From Chloroflexi bacterium RBG_16_72_14 (GTDB lineage Bacteria; Chloroflexota; Limnocylindria; Limnocylindrales; CSP1-4), in NCBI GenBank assembly GCA_001797035.1, contig MGOE01000035.1:2372-20793 (forward strand): a stretch of DNA of 18,422 bases, in the 5' to 3' direction. Made by a program: the position numbers and the translations under genes. Under the pieces are notes generated by a model. That model was not told the DNA's origin, made no database searches, and saw nothing but the letters and a program-made list of their open reading frames with translations. The number at the start of each line of letters is the position of its first letter. Position 1 is the stretch's first letter. Shown here piece after piece: positions 6,780-12,895 of the stretch.

Positions 6780-7112
6780 TCAGCGACCGGCGAACGGCAT
6801 CACGTCGCGACGCTCGTAGGTGACCGCGAGCGAGCCAGGCGGCCGGACGGCCGCCATGTAGATGAGCAGCAGGATGCCGATCCCCACCAGCACGAGCAGC
6901 GTCACCAGGAGCACGTACCCGCTTGCGTAGCGGCCCTCGGCGTACGACTGTCCGACGGGGAAGTAGCCCGCCTCCGCGAGGAGCTCTGCGTCCTGCTGGA
7001 ACAGCTCCACGGCCTGCTCGTGGTACCCGGGGTAGACGCGGGCGAGGATCGTGGGGCGGTCGGCCCCTTCAGGCACGGGCGGCAGCTCGATCGGCTGGCG
7101 GCGCTGGAACAT
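6780..7112 (-). CDS. Hypothetical 110-residue single-pass membrane protein
   Basis: The family is not identified. A soluble N-terminal part of about 60 residues includes RPTILARVYPGYHEQAVELF and a YFPVGQSYAEG segment. One transmembrane helix follows at about residues 65-88 (LVTLLVLVGIGILLLIYM). A short tail ends with GSLAVTYERRD. The N-terminal part has the length and helix/strand alternation of a small alpha-beta domain and would face the cytoplasm if the positive-inside rule holds. The ATG at 7112 is preceded by AGGGAG with 6-base spacing, and third positions are strongly GC, so it is very likely a real gene. A GACAAT (7156-7151, minus) could be its -10. It sits alone between the tRNA-Cys terminator and tRNA-Leu(TAA). 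Confidence 0.75.
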   Translation of the reverse strand: MFQRRQPIELPPVPEGADRPTILARVYPGYHEQAVELFQQDAELLAEAGYFPVGQSYAEGRYASGYVLLVTLLVLVGIGILLLIYMAAVRPPGSLAVTYERRDVMPFAGR

Positions 7113-7200
7113 GGCGGACTCCCTGTGATCTCGAGCCCGGACGCCCGGACATTGTCCACCCTGCGGATCGGCATCGAGGGTCGCAGGGTCGTCGACGGGC

Positions 7201-7206
7201 TACGAT
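7201..7206 (+). promoter_or_regulatory. Possible -10 element of tRNA-Leu(TAA)
   Basis: TACGAT, preceded by GGC, lies 19 bases before the tRNA 5' end and fits TANNNT. There is no TG extension or clear -35 box, and the leader would be short. Confidence 0.35.
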
Positions 7207-7225
7207 GGGCCGGGCTCCGGGCAGT

Positions 7226-7312
7226 GCCGAGGTGGCGGAACCGGCAGACGCGGCGGTCTTAAACACCGCTGAGGGCAACCTCGTGAGGGTTCGAGCCCCT
7301 CCCTCGGCACCA
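7226..7312 (+). tRNA. tRNA-Leu(TAA)
   Basis: An 87-base class II tRNA. The acceptor stem GCCGAGG pairs with CCTCGGC, then A and an encoded CCA. The anticodon stem GCGGT/ACCGC encloses CTTAAAC, with anticodon TAA at 7260-7262, which reads UUA and UUG. This is the third leucine tRNA in the window and stands alone. Confidence 0.96.
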
Positions 7313-7408
7313 TCGAGCGCGAACGTCGTGCCCGTGAGTCGCCGGGTGGGCGCGAACCCGGAGGCGCCGCCGAGGGCCTGCGGGATCCCCGCCCGCGGCG
7401 CCTGCGCC

Positions 7409-7501
7409 TCAGGCGATCGCGGACAGCACGGTCAGGAGGGCGCCCATCGCGAGCAGCGCCGCCAGGGTCCACGCCCGGATCGCCCAGTGACAGGTGTGCA
7501 T
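7409..7501 (-). CDS. Putative 30-residue membrane peptide
   Basis: Not recognised. The ATG at 7501 begins 30 residues: a polar start (MHTCHWAIRAW), then a hydrophobic helix to the end (LAALLAMGALLTVLSAIA). GGGGGTG lies 5 bases before the ATG, and nearly every codon ends in G or C. Both favour translation. A longer in-frame start exists at 7642, but the added part is Arg/Pro-rich and looks non-coding. It is the only gene-like feature in the 365 bases between tRNA-Leu(TAA) and cpaE. The rest of that gap (7313-7408 and 7502-7677) shows nothing beyond the palindrome at 7651-7670. The possibility that this is a chance frame remains substantial. Confidence 0.35.
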   Translation of the reverse strand: MHTCHWAIRAWTLAALLAMGALLTVLSAIA

Positions 7502-7650
7502 GGTCACCCCCAGGGACGCCGCCGACCACAACGGTCGGTCATTCGATCCCACCCTGCGGCCTGGCAGATGAATGCGGCAACGATCCGCAGGTCGTCGAAT
7601 CGGGGGCCGTTGTGCCGGGGACCCGACCGCACCCCACCGCAACGGGCGAC

Positions 7651-7670
7651 GCGGTGCCCGCGGGCACCGC
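7651..7670. terminator. 20-base perfect palindrome after cpaE, probable terminator stem
   Basis: The sequence reads identically on both strands (GCGGTGCCCG then CGGGCACCGC). It begins 7 bases beyond the cpaE stop codon on the minus strand. A stem of 8-9 bp with a minimal loop would form in RNA. No T-tract follows, so termination may be weak or Rho-assisted. A protein-binding site is an alternative. Confidence 0.4.
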
Positions 7671-7677
7671 CCGCGGA

Positions 7678-8886
7678 TCAGCCGCGGCGGCCGAACAGGC
7701 CCTTCCGCTCCTTTGCCGCGGGCGTGGCTACCGCGGTCCCCGCGCCGCCGAACACCAGCGACGCGAGCTTCCGGAAGTGCTCCGCTGGCGCGGACTTGGG
7801 GGCGCTGCGCACGACCGGCACGCCCTCGTTGGCGGCCTTGAGGTACACGAACGGGTCGTACGGCAGGTCGGCCGTGATCTGGGCGCCCAGCGCGTTGTCG
7901 ATGTCGGACCGCCGGAGGAGCTCCCGCGCAAAGGTGTTGTTGAGCACGAACATCGTCGAGGCGCCCATGGCACCGGTCTCGGACAGCTGGTCGAGCAGCA
8001 GGTGGACGGCGTTGAGGGCCGGGATCTCGGGCAGCACGGGCACGATCACGATGTCCGAGCGGCTGAACAGGGCGAGCATCCGCTCATCGAGGGTGGCGCC
8101 CGCGTCCACGACGACGATCTGGTAGGCCTCCAGGGCCCGCGCGATGACGAGGTCCACGTGCTCGCCGGTCACGCTGGCGGCGAACCCGGGCGTCGGCGGC
8201 GCCGCGAGGAGGTGGACGCCGCTGGCGTGGTGGACGGCGTAGGTGCGGAACAGCTCGGCCTCGTGCAGCGCCGAGTCGTCGCGGATGAGCTCCAGCAGCG
8301 ACTGCTTGGGCTGCAGGTTGAGGTGCGACGCCACCTGCCCGAAGGCGAGGTCGAAATCGATGATCAGCACCGCGTTGGGGTGCCGCTCGGCGGCGAGCAG
8401 GGCGAGGTTGGTCGCCACCGTCGTCGTGCCGACGCCGCCCTTGGGGCTGAACACCGTGACCACGCGCCGGGACTGCGCGTCGCCGATCGACGCCGCCTGG
8501 CGCGCGGTGCCGCCCCGGGAGCGCTGGAAGCGGAGCGACAGGGCCTCGATCCGGGCCTCGAGCTCCACCTGGTCGAAGGGCTTGGTGATGATGTCGTCCG
8601 CGCCGGCCTCGAGGAGCGCGATCCGGTCGTCGAGGCTGTCGGAGCCCGCGACGGCGAGCACGGGGACCGTCGCCGTCGCCGGCGCGCCACGCAGCTCGGT
8701 GATGATCGCGGCGACCGTGGGGGCCAGGACCTCGTCCAGGACGACCAGGCTGTAGCCCGCGGCCTGGCGGATGAGCTCCTCGGGAAGGGCGACCACCGTC
8801 ACCCCGTGGCCCGGACGCGCCAGCGCGACGGACAGCGCGTCCGCAGCGATCCGGTCTGCCGCGAGGAGCAGGATCGAGAGCTGCAC
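7678..8886 (-). CDS. cpaE: CpaE/TadZ-type protein: receiver domain fused to a MinD/ParA-like ATPase
   Basis: A 402-residue protein of the CpaE/TadZ type, which helps place or assemble Tad/Flp pilus machinery at the inner membrane. Residues 1-118 form a response-regulator-like receiver. The putative phospho-acceptor is Asp51 (LVVLDEV) and the conserved Lys102 lies in ITKPF. The acidic pair is reduced and the usual Thr/Ser position is altered, so phosphorylation is uncertain. Residues about 140-385 are a MinD/ParA P-loop ATPase with the deviant Walker A KGGVGTTT (Lys149 onward), a DFDLAFG segment and VVVDAGATLDER. The GTG at 8886 has GGGGG 4-5 bases upstream. Upstream in-frame starts overlap the probable promoter. 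No other tad/cpa gene lies in the window, so a pilus role is family inference only. Confidence 0.85.
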   Translation of the reverse strand: MQLSILLLAADRIAADALSVALARPGHGVTVVALPEELIRQAAGYSLVVLDEVLAPTVAAIITELRGAPATATVPVLAVAGSDSLDDRIALLEAGADDIITKPFDQVELEARIEALSLRFQRSRGGTARQAASIGDAQSRRVVTVFSPKGGVGTTTVATNLALLAAERHPNAVLIIDFDLAFGQVASHLNLQPKQSLLELIRDDSALHEAELFRTYAVHHASGVHLLAAPPTPGFAASVTGEHVDLVIARALEAYQIVVVDAGATLDERMLALFSRSDIVIVPVLPEIPALNAVHLLLDQLSETGAMGASTMFVLNNTFARELLRRSDIDNALGAQITADLPYDPFVYLKAANEGVPVVRSAPKSAPAEHFRKLASLVFGGAGTAVATPAAKERKGLFGRRG

Positions 8887-8926
8887 GAGACCCCCTGGGC
8901 TGGGCTGGGCGTGGCCGACGGCGGAG

Positions 8927-8932
8927 AGCATA
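8927..8932 (-). promoter_or_regulatory. Probable -10 element of cpaE
   Basis: TATGCT on the minus strand, 40 bases before the GTG start. It is preceded by TTGTG and followed by GC-rich leader. It shares the 199-base divergent gap with the rpsF promoter. Confidence 0.4.
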
Positions 8933-9001
8933 CACAAGGTCGCGCCCCGAACCCGCCTCCCGTGGGCAACCTGCCGGCGGCGGCTCACCCGCCGCGACAC
9001 G

Positions 9002-9010
9002 TGCTATCCT
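9002..9010 (+). promoter_or_regulatory. Extended -10 promoter of the rpsF-ssb-rpsR operon
   Basis: TGC-TATCCT (hexamer 9005-9010), 75 bases before the rpsF start. The TATCCT hexamer is the same as in the tRNA-Phe cluster promoter. The -35 region is entirely G/C and shows no TTGACA-like box. Confidence 0.55.
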
Positions 9011-9085
9011 CCCGCGGTCCTTTCGGCTCCGCACCGGCGCGTCCGGACAGCGGGGCAGATCCCACAGGAAGGAGTCTCGCAGGCC

Positions 9086-9523
9086 GTGCGCCGCTATGAA
9101 CTCATGCTCGTCATCCGGCCGGATGCGCCGGACGACAAGGTCTCCGCGGTCATCGACCGCACCACGCGGTATGTCGTGGCCTCGGGTGGGCAGATCGTCA
9201 AGGTCGCGCCCTGGGGCCGCCGCCGCCTCGCGTACCCGATCGACCGCCACCGCGAGGGCTCGTACCACATCATCGTGTTCGAGTCTCCGGCCGAGGCGAT
9301 CGCGGAGCTGGAGCGCAGCCTCCAGATCACCGAGGAGGTGATCCGCTATCTCGTGACCCGCGCGGTCAAGCCGGTGAAGGTCCGCCGCGACGCGGCGGCC
9401 GCCGGCGAGGCCGAGGAGATCGACACCGACCTCCCGCCCGTCGAGGACGAGGAGGAGGACATGGACGTCGCCGAGCGGATCGACGAGTCCGAGAGCGAGG
9501 CCGCACCCGCGGCCATCGACTGA
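9086..9523 (+). CDS. rpsF: 30S ribosomal protein S6
   Basis: A 145-residue bS6, which binds 16S rRNA together with S18 in the platform of the small subunit. The N-terminal RRYELMLVIRPD and the central WGRRRLAYPIDRHREGSYHIIVFE are diagnostic. After the conserved core (about residues 1-100) a highly acidic tail of roughly 35 residues follows, with runs such as EDEEEDMD. S6 proteins often end in acidic or Glu-modified tails, but this one is long. The start is GTG at 9086, with AAGGAG at 9069-9074. The frame is open upstream but the S6 homology begins here. It is first in the order rpsF-ssb-rpsR. Confidence 0.97.
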   Translation: MRRYELMLVIRPDAPDDKVSAVIDRTTRYVVASGGQIVKVAPWGRRRLAYPIDRHREGSYHIIVFESPAEAIAELERSLQITEEVIRYLVTRAVKPVKVRRDAAAAGEAEEIDTDLPPVEDEEEDMDVAERIDESESEAAPAAID

Positions 9524-9541
9524 CGAGGGGAGCCGCTCACG

Positions 9542-10021
9542 ATGGCGTCGTTCTCGAAGGTCTCGATCATCGGCAATCTCGGGCGCGATCCCGAGATGCG
9601 CTACACGCCGAACGGCCGTCCCGTGACGGAGTTCAGCGTCGCGGTCAACCAGAGCACGAAGAACCAGCAGACCGGCGAGTGGGTCGAGGCGACCGACTGG
9701 TTCCGGGTCACCGTCTGGGGCGATCGCGCCGAGCGGACGGCGGAGCAGCTGCGCAAGGGCACCCGCGTGTTCGTCGAGGGGCGTTTCCGCACCCGCGAGT
9801 ACGAGGCCCGCGACGGCCAGAAGCGGGTGTCGCTGGAGATCACCGCGGACAGCGTGATCAACCTCGACCCCCGCGCGCCCCGTGAGGGCGAGGGCGAGGG
9901 CGGGTTCGCCGCCCCGTCCGGCGGCTTCGGCGCCGCCGCTGGCGGTGGCGGTGGCGGCGAGACCGTGCGACCGACCCGTCCCGCGAGCGACGCCGACGAC
10001 CTCGACGACCTCCCGTTCTAG
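9542..10021 (+). CDS. ssb: Single-stranded DNA-binding protein
   Basis: A 159-residue bacterial SSB that coats single-stranded DNA and recruits replication and repair partners. The OB-fold domain occupies about residues 1-110, with recognisable SKVSIIGNLGRDPEMRYTPNG, the WFRVTVWG strand and LRKGTRVFVEGR. A Gly-rich flexible linker follows. The C-terminus DADDLDDLPF is the acidic tip that binds partner proteins. The ATG at 9542 follows rpsF by 18 bases with a GGGGAG site, consistent with co-translation in the conserved S6-SSB-S18 operon. Confidence 0.97.
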   Translation: MASFSKVSIIGNLGRDPEMRYTPNGRPVTEFSVAVNQSTKNQQTGEWVEATDWFRVTVWGDRAERTAEQLRKGTRVFVEGRFRTREYEARDGQKRVSLEITADSVINLDPRAPREGEGEGGFAAPSGGFGAAAGGGGGGETVRPTRPASDADDLDDLPF

Positions 10022-10090
10022 GGACCTTCCCGCGGCCCTCAGCCGCCCCGGCGGGCCCGTCCCGCCCCCAGCATCCAGGAGACCCGATCC

Positions 10091-10354
10091 ATGCCCCCCC
10101 GCACGAAGAAGCGCGACGACTACTACCGCGACCGCCGCCGCCGGAAGGTCTGCTCCTTCTGCGCGGACAAGACGGTCGTGATCGACTACAAGGAGGTCAA
10201 CCGCCTCCGGCGCTACCTGTCCGAGCGCGCCAAGATCGAGCCGCGTCGCAAGACCGGAACCTGCGCCGCGCACCAGCGCGAGCTGGCGGTGGCGCTCAAG
10301 CGCGCGCGCCACGTGGCGCTGCTGCCCTACGCGCCGCAGCACCTGCGCCCCTGA
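10091..10354 (+). CDS. rpsR: 30S ribosomal protein S18, zinc-type
   Basis: An 87-residue bS18. The core RKVCSFCADK, IDYKEVNRLRRYLSERAKIEPRRKTGTCA and the basic C-terminus match the family. Cys21, Cys24, Cys58 and His61 make a CxxC...CxxH set, which suggests the zinc-binding (C+) form. The very basic N-terminus (RTKKRDDYYRDRRRRK) contacts rRNA. The ATG at 10091 has AGGAG at 10077-10081. In many genomes rplI follows; here the next gene is a TauE/SafE permease, so the ribosomal operon ends here. Confidence 0.97.
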   Translation: MPPRTKKRDDYYRDRRRRKVCSFCADKTVVIDYKEVNRLRRYLSERAKIEPRRKTGTCAAHQRELAVALKRARHVALLPYAPQHLRP

Positions 10355-10361
10355 TCGCTCG

Positions 10362-10391
10362 GGATGGTGGCTCGCGGGAGCGTCGCCATCC
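10362..10391 (+). terminator. Hairpin between rpsR and the TauE operon
   Basis: GGATGGTG (10362-10369) pairs with CGCCATCC (10384-10391, one wobble). An inner GCTC/GAGC closes a GCGG loop, with a 2-base bulge between. It starts 7 bases after the rpsR stop. There is no T-tract, so it may terminate weakly or attenuate. Confidence 0.4.
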
Positions 10392-10416
10392 GCCCCTGGA
10401 GGGGTGATCACCTGAG

Positions 10417-11331
10417 ATGACCGCAGGGCTGATCCTGCTCGCCGGCGGCGCGGCCGCCGGCCTGTTCGGCTCGCTGCTCGGGCTGGGCGGCGGCCTGCTC
10501 ATCGTGCCCCTGCTGACCCTGGGGTTTGGCGTGCCGCTGCGCGAGGCGGTCGCCGTGTCCCTCGTATCGGTGATCGTGACCTCCAGTGCGGGGGCCGGGG
10601 TCTACCTCCGGCGCCACGTGGCGAACCTCCGGCTCGGGATGGTCCTCGAGCTGTTCACCGCGGCGGGAGCCCTGGCCGGCGGCCTGATCGCGTTCCTGCT
10701 CGAGGAACGGGTCCTGGCGGGCCTGTTCGCCGTCCTGCTCACGTGGGTGGCCGTCTCGATGGCCCGCCAGGGTGCCGTGTCGGCCGGCGAGCCGGTGATC
10801 GTGGCCCCGGGGCCGGCGACGGACGACGAGGCGCCGGCGGCCCCCGACGCCGGCGACCCGATCGCAACCGGGGTGGACGTGCCTGCCTCGGCCGCCGTCG
10901 AGCCGGTGCCGGTCCCCGACGCAGCCGACCTCGCGACGCACCTGTACGGCCCTGGCTACCGGGTGCGACGGATGCGGTTCGGCATGGCGGCGTCGGTCGG
11001 CGCCGGCGTGGTCTCCGCGCTGCTGGGCGTCGGCGGCGGGATCGTGAAGGTGCCCGTCATGCACCTCGCGATGGGCGTGCCGCTCAAGGTCGCGACCGCG
11101 ACCAGCAACATGATGATCGGCGTCACGGCCACGGCGTCGGCCGTGATCTATCTGCTGCGCGACGAGATCGACCCGTACGTCGCGGGCCCGACCGCCCTGG
11201 GCGTGTTCGCCGGGGCGTCGCTGGGGTCGCGGATTGCGAGCCGGGTCGACGTGCGTGTTCTGCGCTGGCTGTTCGTCGCCGTCATGGCGTACACGGCCTT
11301 CGAGATGGCGCGCCGGGCGCTCGGGCTGTGA
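10417..11331 (+). CDS. TauE/SafE family membrane permease
   Basis: A 304-residue polytopic protein of the TauE/SafE (formerly DUF81) family, whose characterised members export sulfite or organosulfur anions. The family's internal repeat is plain: GSLLGLGGGLLIVPLL at about residues 18-33 and ALLGVGGGIVKVPV at about 201-214. Each is followed by a conserved VPLxxAxAxS-type segment. About four hydrophobic helices lie on each side of a long hydrophilic loop (about 116-185) rich in Ala, Pro and Asp. That loop is longer than in typical members. The ATG at 10417 lies downstream of an extended ribosome-binding region (GGAGGGGTGATC, 10398-10409). The gene overlaps the next by four bases. The substrate cannot be told from sequence. 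Confidence 0.88.
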   Translation: MTAGLILLAGGAAAGLFGSLLGLGGGLLIVPLLTLGFGVPLREAVAVSLVSVIVTSSAGAGVYLRRHVANLRLGMVLELFTAAGALAGGLIAFLLEERVLAGLFAVLLTWVAVSMARQGAVSAGEPVIVAPGPATDDEAPAAPDAGDPIATGVDVPASAAVEPVPVPDAADLATHLYGPGYRVRRMRFGMAASVGAGVVSALLGVGGGIVKVPVMHLAMGVPLKVATATSNMMIGVTATASAVIYLLRDEIDPYVAGPTALGVFAGASLGSRIASRVDVRVLRWLFVAVMAYTAFEMARRALGL

Positions 11332-11723
11332 GCACGATGCCGTCGGCCGCGGCCGGCTCCCGGGACCCCGGCCCCGCGATCGAGACGCTGGTCGCCCGGC
11401 TGCTCGTGATCGGGACCTGGGTGGCCGTGGTCCTCGTGCTGGCCGGTGTGCTGGGGATGGTGCTCAGCGGCGTCGACCCGCTCGACCACGGCGAGCGCCC
11501 GGTGTTCGACCCCGGCCGCGTCCCGGCCGACCTGCTGGCGCTGCGACCCTCCGGCTTCCTGTGGGCCGGCCTCGTGACCGTGCTCCTGCTCCCCATCGGC
11601 CGGGTGGTGGTCTCCGGGATCGGCTTCCTCGTCGCCCGCGACCGCCGGCTGGCGCTGGTGTCCCTCGCCGTGCTCGTCGTCGTCGGCGTCTCGATCGCCG
11701 CCGCGATCGGGCTGGAGGGATAG
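11328..11723 (+). CDS. DUF1634 family membrane protein
   Basis: A 131-residue protein with three predicted transmembrane segments (about residues 24-47, 75-97 and 106-128). Features are the ARLLVIGTWVAVVLVLAGVL first helix, a central ALRPSGFLWAGLVTVLLLPIGRV, and a charged turn VARDRRLAL. This layout and wording match DUF1634 proteins, which are recurrently encoded directly after TauE/SafE permeases and are presumed to assist them. The assignment is from memory of the family. The GTG at 11328 overlaps the TauE stop (GTGA), implying translational coupling. An ATG at 11337 is the alternative. Neither has a strong ribosome-binding site of its own. Confidence 0.72.
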   Translation: MSTMPSAAAGSRDPGPAIETLVARLLVIGTWVAVVLVLAGVLGMVLSGVDPLDHGERPVFDPGRVPADLLALRPSGFLWAGLVTVLLLPIGRVVVSGIGFLVARDRRLALVSLAVLVVVGVSIAAAIGLEG

Positions 11724-11724
11724 C

Positions 11725-12777
11725 GTGGATCTGCTCGTCCTCGCCGTCGCGTTCGTGGTGATCCTCGCCGGCGCGGAGCTGTTCACCAACGGCATCGAGT
11801 GGTTCGGCCGCAAGCTGGAGCTCGCGGAGGGTGCCGTCGGGTCCGTGCTCGCCGCCGTCGGGACGGCGCTCCCCGAGACGATGATCCCGCTGATCGCGAT
11901 CCTGTTCGGGTCGGGCGGCGACGCCTCGCACGCCGTCGGGATCGGCGCGATCCTGGGTGCCCCGTTCATGCTCTCGACGCTCGCCATGTTCATCACCGGC
12001 GTCGGCGTCCTGGCGTTCCGGCGCCGCCGCCCGACCGGGACCCGGATGCCGGTGGACACCGTGGTCCTGGTTCACGACATCCGCTACTTCGTGATCGCCT
12101 ACGCGCTCGCCATCGGGGCCGCGTTCCTGCCCTCGGAGCTGGGCGCGGGCAAGCTGGTCGTGGCGGTCCTGCTGATCGCGATCTACGCGTGGTACGTCAA
12201 GGCGCACTTCGAGGCCGACCCCGAGGTGGACGCCGCGGACCTTGCCCCGCTTCGCTTCCGCCGCCTCGACCGGCGGGGCGTGCGCCGCGACCCGGACGTG
12301 CCGCGACTGCGCATCGTGGGCCTCCAGGTCGTTGCCGCCCTGGGGGCGATCGTCGGCGGCGCCTGGCTGTTCGTGGGCGCGGTCGAGCACCTTGCCTCCG
12401 CGCTCGGCGTCAACGAGATCATCCTCGCGCTGGTCATCGCCCCGATCGCCACCGAGCTGCCCGAGAAGTTCAACTCGCTGATCTGGGTGCGGCAGGGCAA
12501 GGACACCCTGGCCATGGGGAACATCACCGGCGCGATGGTCTTCCAGTCGGCCATCCCGACGGTGGTCGCGCTGGTGTTCGCGCCCGCGGCGTGGACCGTC
12601 ACCGGGGACTCGCTGGTCGCGTTCGCGAGCGCCGGCATCGCGTTCCTGGCCGTCGGCGCGGTGTTCCTGCCGATGTGGCGCAGCGCCCGCCTCGGCGGTC
12701 GGGCGCTGCTCGTCGGCGGCGCCTTCTACCTCGCCTACCTGGGCCTCGTCGGCCTCGAGATCGGCGGGGTCATCTAG
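11725..12777 (+). CDS. Sodium/calcium exchanger (CaCA) superfamily protein
   Basis: A 350-residue membrane protein with two inverted halves of about five helices each and a hydrophilic loop (about 160-195) between them. The alpha-repeat signatures appear as GTALPETMIPLIA (residues 46-58) and APIATELPEKFNSL (239-252), with Glu51 and Glu247 matching the ion-coordinating glutamates of NCX-type exchangers. The second half of each repeat, usually GNxxGSNxxN, reads GIGAILGAPFML (72-83) and MGNITGAMVFQ (264-274). Polar ion ligands are therefore replaced, and the transported ion may differ from Na+/Ca2+. The GTG at 11725 is one base after the DUF1634 stop, with GGAGGG upstream. It is the last gene of the tight three-gene operon. 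Confidence 0.85.
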   Translation: MDLLVLAVAFVVILAGAELFTNGIEWFGRKLELAEGAVGSVLAAVGTALPETMIPLIAILFGSGGDASHAVGIGAILGAPFMLSTLAMFITGVGVLAFRRRRPTGTRMPVDTVVLVHDIRYFVIAYALAIGAAFLPSELGAGKLVVAVLLIAIYAWYVKAHFEADPEVDAADLAPLRFRRLDRRGVRRDPDVPRLRIVGLQVVAALGAIVGGAWLFVGAVEHLASALGVNEIILALVIAPIATELPEKFNSLIWVRQGKDTLAMGNITGAMVFQSAIPTVVALVFAPAAWTVTGDSLVAFASAGIAFLAVGAVFLPMWRSARLGGRALLVGGAFYLAYLGLVGLEIGGVI

Positions 12778-12822
12778 CCCGGTTTGCGGAGCGTTCGGCC
12801 GCGGAGCCGGGCCAAAGCCGCG

Positions 12823-12831
12823 TGCTAGACT
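12823..12831 (+). promoter_or_regulatory. Extended -10 promoter of ilvE
   Basis: TGC-TAGACT (hexamer 12826-12831), 64 bases before the ATG. The surroundings are G/C-rich and no -35 box stands out. Confidence 0.5.
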
Positions 12832-12858
12832 CGGCCGACCCTTGTGAGCCAAACCCGA

Positions 12859-12874
12859 GCGGCCTCCGGGCCGC
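12859..12874 (+). repeat. Small hairpin in the ilvE leader
   Basis: GCGGCC and GGCCGC pair around a TCCG loop (a UNCG-type tetraloop in RNA), 21 bases before the start codon. It could influence translation or mRNA stability. No leader peptide or T-box sequence accompanies it. Confidence 0.3.
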
Positions 12875-12895
12875 CTCGTCGCGACTGGAGCCGTC

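Noticed and set aside
8895..8910. Short tandem repeat of CTGGG units in the cpaE leader
   Set aside because: It has about three units only and is plausible by chance in GC-rich DNA. It overlaps the leader and ribosome-binding region and has no other support.
8084..10411. A long minus-strand open frame running across rpsF, ssb, rpsR and part of cpaE
   Set aside because: It is antisense to three conserved genes and overlaps cpaE in another frame. Its composition is that of a shadow frame.
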